Under the pieces are notes generated by a model. That model saw only the letters and a program-made list of their open reading frames with translations, ran no database searches and was not told the DNA's origin. A DNA stretch of 64,000 bases, taken from the NCBI GenBank assembly GCA_963801105.1, contig CAWDDH010000003.1, forward strand, positions 2,108,001-2,172,000, given 5' to 3'. This document shows positions 59,464 to 64,000 of the stretch, in pieces (position 1 is the first letter of the stretch; the number at the start of each line of letters is the position of its first letter). Position numbers and translations under genes: made by a program. This DNA is from JAENVU01 sp963801105. Lineage in GTDB: Bacteria > Actinomycetota > Acidimicrobiia > IMCC26256 > JAENVU01.

Positions 59464-59721
59464 ATGCCCGATACGACTGCCACGATCACCGAGCACCGCC
59501 TCCACGAGACCGACACCGGCTCGCCGGAGGTCCAGGTGGCGCTCCTCACCGGGCGCATCAACCACCTCACGGAGCACCTGAAGATCCACAAGAAGGATCA
59601 TCACAGTCGCCGTGGGCTGCTCATGCTCGTGGGTCGGCGCCGTCGCCTGCTGGACTACCTCCGGCGCAACGACGTCGAGCGATACCGGGCACTGATCGCA
59701 AAGCTCGGCCTCCGCCGATAG
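59464..59721 (+). CDS. rpsO: 30S ribosomal protein S15
   Basis: An 85-residue S15: HETDTGSPEVQVALLTGRINHLTEHLKIHKKDHHSRRGLL is the core in order, then VGRRRRLLDYLRRND and RYRALIAKLGLRR. It binds the central domain of 16S rRNA. The order rpsO-pnp is conserved; the genes are separated by 208 bases of hairpins, as in other bacteria where S15 and PNPase regulate their own mRNAs. Confidence 0.97.
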   Translation: MPDTTATITEHRLHETDTGSPEVQVALLTGRINHLTEHLKIHKKDHHSRRGLLMLVGRRRRLLDYLRRNDVERYRALIAKLGLRR

Positions 59722-59730
59722 TGCAGATCT

Positions 59731-59815
59731 GAAGGGACGGCGAGACGCCGGCCCTTCTTCGCGTCCGGGTCCATACCCGGACGCGAGAGCACCAACCCCT
59801 GTGAGGTGGGGGTTG
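59731..59815 (+). terminator. Three consecutive hairpins between rpsO and pnp
   Basis: First, GAAGGGaCGGCG pairs with CGCCGgCCCTTC around a three-base loop (59731-59757). Second, CGCGTCCGGGT pairs perfectly with ACCCGGACGCG across CCAT (59760-59785). Third, CAACCCC (59793-59799) pairs with GGGGTTG (59809-59815). None has a long U tract. They may act as a U-poor terminator, as an RNase III processing site, or as the PNPase autoregulatory leader; the first is known in E. coli for this gene pair. Confidence 0.6.
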
Positions 59816-59929
59816 TCAGTCGCCACCGCTCGTACGTTCACCGAGAGCGCGCCGAGCGATGACGACTGGGAACCGCCCCTCACCCAAGAACCCGTGGCGC
59901 AGAGCCGCGGGAGTGAGAGGAGCGCACCC

Positions 59930-62392
59930 ATGGGTGACGCGATCCGCGTATCCGGCCCGATCAACGCGGCCGGACTCGAGATGTCCATCGAGACCGGCAA
60001 GCTGGCGGCCCTCGCCGCCGGCGCGGTGGTCGTGAAGGTCGGCGACACCGTGGTGCTCAGCACCGTCGCCACGTCCAAGCCCCGCGAGGGCATCGACTTC
60101 TTCCCCCTGACGGTCGACGTCGAGGAGCGCATGTACGCCGCGGGCAAGATCCCGGGCTCGTTCTTCCGGCGTGAGGGCCGCCCGGGCGAGCAGGCGATCC
60201 TGACCTGCCGCCTCACCGACCGCCCGCTGCGGCCGAGCTTCCCGTCCGACTTCCGCAACGAGGTGCAGGTCATCGCGACCATCCTCGGCTCGGACCAGGA
60301 GAACCCGCACGACATCATCTCGATCAACGGCGCGTCCGCCGCGCTGATGATCTCGGGCATCCCCTTCGAGGGTCCGATCGGCGCGGTGCGCCTCGCGCAC
60401 CTCGACGGTGCCTGGGTCGCGCACCCCACCTACCAGGAGGGTGACGAGTCCACGTTCGAGCTCGTCGTCGCCGGGCGTCGGACCGACGCCGGTGAGATCG
60501 CGATCATGATGGTCGAGGCCGGCGGGACCGAGGCGGCCTGGGAGCTCTACGAGCAGGGGGCACCCAAGGTCACCGAGGAGACCATCGCCGAGGGCCTCGA
60601 GGTCGCCAAGGAGTGGATCGGCGCGTCGATCGACCTCCAGCTCGAGCTGCGCGAGGCGGTCATCGCCGCGCACGGCCCGATCCAGGCGATCGAGTACACG
60701 CCCAACGTCGACTACGCGGACGAGGTCTTCGAGGCAGTCGCGGGCGAGGCCCGCACCGACACCGCCGACGCGATGGCCATCGCCGACAAGAACGACCGCA
60801 ACGACCGCCTCGACGAGATCAAGGCCGCGCTGCTCGCCAACCTCGCCGGCACCGACGACGCGCCCGGCACCTTCGCCGGCCGCGACAAGGAGGTGAAGTC
60901 GGCCTTCCGCTCGCTGCAGAAGCAGGTCGTGCGCCACCGCATCGTCAACGAGGGGGTCCGCATCGACGGCCGTGGCGTCGCCGACATCCGGCCGCTGTCG
61001 GCCGAGGTCGGTCTCGTCAACACGGTGCACGGCTCGGGCCTGTTCCAGCGGGGCGAGACCCAGGTGCTCTCGGTCACCACGCTCGGCATGCTCCGCATGG
61101 AGCAGATCGTCGACACGCTCGGTCTCGAGGACCGGAAGCGCTACATGCACCACTACAACTTCCCGCCCTTCTCCACCGGTGAGACCGGCCGGGTCGGCTC
61201 GCCGAAGCGGCGGGAGATCGGCCACGGGGCACTCGCCGAGCGGGCGCTCACCCCGGTCGTGCCCTCCAAGGAGGAGTGGCCCTACACGCTGCGCGTCGTC
61301 TCCGACGTGCTGTCGTCCAACGGCTCCACCTCGATGGGCTCGGTGTGCGGGTCGAGTCTGTCGCTCATGGACGCGGGCGTCCCGATCAAGGCGCCGGTCG
61401 CCGGCATCGCGATGGGGCTGGTCTACGCCGACGGGAAGTACACGACCCTCACCGACATCCTCGGTGCCGAGGACGCCTTCGGCGACATGGACTTCAAGGT
61501 CGCGGGGACGAGCGAGTTCGTCACCGCGCTGCAGCTCGACACGAAGATCGACGGCCTCCCCGCCGACGTCCTCGCCGCCGCGCTCCAGCAGGCCAAGGAG
61601 GCCCGCCTCAAGATCCTCGAGGTGATGAAGGACGCGATCGCGGAGCCCCGCGAGGACGTCCGCCCGTCCGCCCCGAAGATCATCAGCTTCGAGATCCCGA
61701 TCGACAAGATCGGTGAGGTCATCGGGCCGAAGGGCAAGGTCATCAACACGATCCAGCAGGAGTCCGGCGCCGACATCGCGGTGTCCGACGACGGCATGGT
61801 CGGCACGGTGAGCATCGGTTCCAAGGACAGCTCGCAGGTCGACGAGGCCCGGCGCCGCATCGAGCTGATCCTGGATCCGCCGACGGCCGACATCGGTGCC
61901 GAGTACACCGGCAAGGTCGTGAACATCACCAAGTTCGGTGCGTTCGTCAACATCCTCCCCGGCCGGGACGGCCTGCTCCACATCTCCAAGATCGGGCGCG
62001 GCAAGCGCATCGACAAGGTGGAGGACGTCTTCAGCCTCGGTGACGAGGTCGTGGTGCGGGTGGACGACATCGACAACCAGGGCAAGCTCTCCCTCTCGCT
62101 CGCGGGCGACGCCCCCGAGGGTGAGGGCGGCTCGGACCGCGGCGACGGTGGCGGGCGCGAGCGCGGCTCGCGCGACGACCGCGGTGGCCGCGACCGGGAC
62201 CGGGCACCCCGTGAGGACCGCGCTGACGCCCCCAAGGTCGCGTCGTTCGAGGCCGACTGGGACCAGCAGGCCAAGGCCGAGTTCGGTGACCTCGGCCCCG
62301 CCGAGGCCGGCGGTCGGTCCGACCGCGGTGGTGACCGCGGCGGCGAGCGCAGCCGCGGCGGCCGTCGCGGCGGCGGAGGCCGTCGCCGGTAA
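59930..62392 (+). CDS. pnp: Polyribonucleotide nucleotidyltransferase (PNPase)
   Basis: An 820-residue phosphorolytic 3'-5' exoribonuclease. Two RNase PH-like domains (first PGSFFRREGRPGEQAILTCRL; second FSTGETGRVGSPKRREIGHGALAERAL and the GSSLSLMDAGVP catalytic Asp region) flank the helical domain; then a KH domain (KIGEVIGPKGKVINTI) and an S1 domain (GKVVNITKFGAFVNILPG). The tail is Arg/Gly/Asp-rich (GGRERGSRDDRGG, GERSRGGRRGGGG). ATG 59930 follows GAGAGGAG. Confidence 0.96.
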   Translation: MGDAIRVSGPINAAGLEMSIETGKLAALAAGAVVVKVGDTVVLSTVATSKPREGIDFFPLTVDVEERMYAAGKIPGSFFRREGRPGEQAILTCRLTDRPLRPSFPSDFRNEVQVIATILGSDQENPHDIISINGASAALMISGIPFEGPIGAVRLAHLDGAWVAHPTYQEGDESTFELVVAGRRTDAGEIAIMMVEAGGTEAAWELYEQGAPKVTEETIAEGLEVAKEWIGASIDLQLELREAVIAAHGPIQAIEYTPNVDYADEVFEAVAGEARTDTADAMAIADKNDRNDRLDEIKAALLANLAGTDDAPGTFAGRDKEVKSAFRSLQKQVVRHRIVNEGVRIDGRGVADIRPLSAEVGLVNTVHGSGLFQRGETQVLSVTTLGMLRMEQIVDTLGLEDRKRYMHHYNFPPFSTGETGRVGSPKRREIGHGALAERALTPVVPSKEEWPYTLRVVSDVLSSNGSTSMGSVCGSSLSLMDAGVPIKAPVAGIAMGLVYADGKYTTLTDILGAEDAFGDMDFKVAGTSEFVTALQLDTKIDGLPADVLAAALQQAKEARLKILEVMKDAIAEPREDVRPSAPKIISFEIPIDKIGEVIGPKGKVINTIQQESGADIAVSDDGMVGTVSIGSKDSSQVDEARRRIELILDPPTADIGAEYTGKVVNITKFGAFVNILPGRDGLLHISKIGRGKRIDKVEDVFSLGDEVVVRVDDIDNQGKLSLSLAGDAPEGEGGSDRGDGGGRERGSRDDRGGRDRDRAPREDRADAPKVASFEADWDQQAKAEFGDLGPAEAGGRSDRGGDRGGERSRGGRRGGGGRRR

Positions 62393-62402
62393 CACCGAGC
62401 AC

Positions 62403-62465
62403 GAGCGCTCCTGGAACGGGCCGGGCATCACGAGCAGTCGTGGGTGCCCGGCCCGTTCCGCGCTC
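62403..62465 (+). terminator. Strong GC-rich hairpin after pnp
   Basis: GGAACGGGCCGGGCA (62413-62427) pairs perfectly with TGCCCGGCCCGTTCC (62445-62459), with an inner CACGA/TCGTG stem and an outer GAGCGC/GCGCTC pair separated by a bulge. No U tract follows; it fits the U-poor terminators of high-GC actinomycetes and can also block exonucleases. Confidence 0.7.
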
Positions 62466-62572
62466 GCGCACGCGTGACCCCGACGCCGGTGGTCCGTGAC
62501 TCGCGTCCGAATTCGCGCCCGCGGTGAGGGAAACGGCTCCAGCGGGTCACAGAGCGCGTCGATAGGCCTCAC

Positions 62573-63925
62573 GTGACCACAGCGGGCGGTAGCGCACGGG
62601 GTTCCTCGGATCCCCAGAAGTTCGAAGAATTCGCCCGAACCGGGCGGACCGCGGCCGTCGGCCGTGCCGAGGACCGGGTCGAGATCAGTCGCGTGGGCGA
62701 CGCCAGGGTCGTGACCGAGGCGATGCCCGGGCTGCGCTCGGTCGCGGTCGGGTTCTGGGTCGGCTCAGGCGCCGTGGACGAGGACGCCCGCCAGTTCGGC
62801 GCCAGCCACTTCCTCGAGCACCTGCTCTTCAAGGGCACCGACGACCGGGGCGCGGCGGAGATCGCGCACGCGGTGGAGTCGGTCGGCGGCGACATGAACG
62901 CCTTCACCACCCAGGAGTACACGGCCTTCTACGTGCGGGTGCCCGACGAGCACCTCGGGCTCGCGCTCGACATCCTCGGTGACGTCGTCTGGCATCCCGC
63001 GTTCCGGCCCGACGAGGTCGAGTCCGAGCGGAGGGTCATCCTCGAGGAGATCGGGATGCGCGACGACGCACCCGACGACATGGTGCACGAGCTCGCCAAC
63101 GAGGCGCTGTTCCCCGACCATCCCCTCGGTCGTTCCGTGCTCGGGACGCGGGAGACGATCGCCGCGATGTCACGCGACGCGATCGCGGAGTACCACGCCG
63201 CGCACTACCGCCCCAGCAACGTCGTGGTCGCGGCGGCGGGCAACCTCGAGCACGCGATGGTCGCGGAGCGGATCGAGGCCGGTCTGCCCGGGCACTCGGG
63301 CGCCCGCCCCGACCGTGCCGACCACGCGCACGGCACTCCGCGGTCGGTGACGGGGGAGCGGCGCGACACCGAGCAGGCACACGTCGTGCTGTCCATGCGC
63401 TCCATTCCCCGTGACGACCCCGATCGGTACGCGCTGTCGGTGCTGAACCAGATCCTCGGTGGCGGCATGTCGTCGCGGCTGTTCCAGGAGGTACGCGAGA
63501 CGCGGGGTCTCGCGTACTCCGTCTACTCGTACCGGACCGCCTACGAGACGACCGGGTCGTTCTCGATCTATGCGGGCACGGCGCCCGAGCGCGTGGCCGA
63601 GACGCTGCAGGTGGTCCGCCACGAGCTGGCCCGGCTCGTGACCGAGGGGATTCCCGAGCCCGAGCTGCTCGCGGCGAAGGGTCACCTCAAGGGCTCGACC
63701 AGCCTGGCGCTCGAGACCAGCTCGAGCCGGATGCACCGCCTCGGCCGGGGCCTGCTCACCCTCGGTGAGGTCCCGACCGTCGACGTCATGGTCGACGCCG
63801 TCGAGGCGGTCACCGTCGAGGACCTGCGACGGGTGATCGACCGGGTGTTCGCGACCGACGAGCAGGTGCTCTCGGTGGTCGGTCCGCTCCACGCGGCCGA
63901 CCTCGTGGTCGACGTCGCCGCCTGA
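62573..63925 (+). CDS. M16-family zinc peptidase
   Basis: A 450-residue pitrilysin-type peptidase. The inverted zinc motif HFLEH is H79-x-x-E82-H83, with the downstream acidic ligand region EIAHAVESVGGDMNAFTTQEYT. The C-terminal inactive-half features (RGLAYSVYSYRTAYETTG, LLAAKGHLKGSTSLALETSSSRMHRL) match processing-peptidase-like M16 proteins. In most actinomycetes pnp is followed by this gene. GTG 62573 adds about 35 residues before the domain; a shorter start cannot be excluded. Confidence 0.92.
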   Translation: MTTAGGSARGSSDPQKFEEFARTGRTAAVGRAEDRVEISRVGDARVVTEAMPGLRSVAVGFWVGSGAVDEDARQFGASHFLEHLLFKGTDDRGAAEIAHAVESVGGDMNAFTTQEYTAFYVRVPDEHLGLALDILGDVVWHPAFRPDEVESERRVILEEIGMRDDAPDDMVHELANEALFPDHPLGRSVLGTRETIAAMSRDAIAEYHAAHYRPSNVVVAAAGNLEHAMVAERIEAGLPGHSGARPDRADHAHGTPRSVTGERRDTEQAHVVLSMRSIPRDDPDRYALSVLNQILGGGMSSRLFQEVRETRGLAYSVYSYRTAYETTGSFSIYAGTAPERVAETLQVVRHELARLVTEGIPEPELLAAKGHLKGSTSLALETSSSRMHRLGRGLLTLGEVPTVDVMVDAVEAVTVEDLRRVIDRVFATDEQVLSVVGPLHAADLVVDVAA

Positions 63926-63992
63926 GCGGACCACCGTTCCCGAGCGCCGATCGGGTACCGTCCTCGCGACCCGGGTCGAGTCGAGGAGCCGT

Positions 63993-64000
63993 ATGTCGGA
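63993..64000 (+). CDS. Start of a gene cut by the window end
   Basis: ATG 63993 has GAGGAG six bases upstream and a TACCGT -10-like box at 63956-63961. Only two codons (Met-Ser) are visible. In related genomes the dihydrodipicolinate reductase gene dapB often follows this M16 gene; nothing in the two codons can confirm this. Confidence 0.4.

Overview
This is a roughly 70% GC bacterial chromosome segment with many GTG/TTG starts and 4-base start/stop overlaps. DUF2469, a WhiG-type sigma factor, MurT/GatD, several tiny conserved actinobacterial proteins and many leaderless promoters (a TAnnnT -10 box 6-9 nt before the start codon) indicate an actinomycete. Gene order and protein character suggest a deep lineage such as Acidimicrobiia; that rank is an inference. 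I saw no tRNA, rRNA, CRISPR array, prophage or insertion sequence.

Layout. (1) 1-13988, plus strand: a housekeeping run for fatty-acid and RNA/DNA metabolism (DUF177, rpmF, plsX, acpP, rnc, mutM, smc), a MscS channel, SRP (ftsY, ffh) and translation genes (rpsP, khpA, rimM, trmD, rplS), then DUF2469 and yraN. (2) 13999-17262, minus strand: three tiny proteins, dprA and comM. (3) 17385-22324: xerC, a WhiG-like sigma factor, an unusual secreted M23-peptidase/lipase fusion and a membrane-anchored beta-propeller. (4) 22498-30902: rpsB-tsf-pyrH-frr-cdsA-dxr-rseP-ispG, linking translation with phospholipid and isoprenoid synthesis. (5) 31008-43718: a mixed accessory block with lipid II amidation (murT-gatD), two methyltransferases, an amidase, a luciferase-like oxidoreductase, a phosphotransferase, assimilatory sulfur reduction (cysH-sir), a secreted beta-helix protein, a RidA-like protein and a pentapeptide-repeat protein. 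(6) 43759-55671: proS, a stand-alone DNA ligase, then rimP-nusA-ylxR-infB-ylxP-rbfA-nrnA-truB-ribF. (7) 55684-59324: a regulatory accessory block (ArsR with two SRPBCC proteins, TetR, cupin, lipoprotein) inserted between ribF and rpsO. (8) 59464-64000: rpsO, pnp, an M16 peptidase and the first codons of another gene.

Regulation is unusually readable. A consensus promoter with an embedded 20-bp palindrome drives arsR; its -35 box contains the tetR stop codon. A 19-bp palindrome lies between tetR and the cupin gene. A leaderless 32-codon ORF and two palindromes precede sulfite reductase. Terminator-like hairpins with T-tracts lie in the leaders of rpsP, rpsB and rimP.

Six genes are out of frame in a way that removing one or two bases would repair (smc, murT, a luciferase-like oxidoreductase, a phosphotransferase, an SRPBCC fusion and an already deleted nitroreductase remnant). 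Because smc is among them, sequence error is the simplest reading, but five of the six lie in or beside accessory DNA, so real decay is not excluded.
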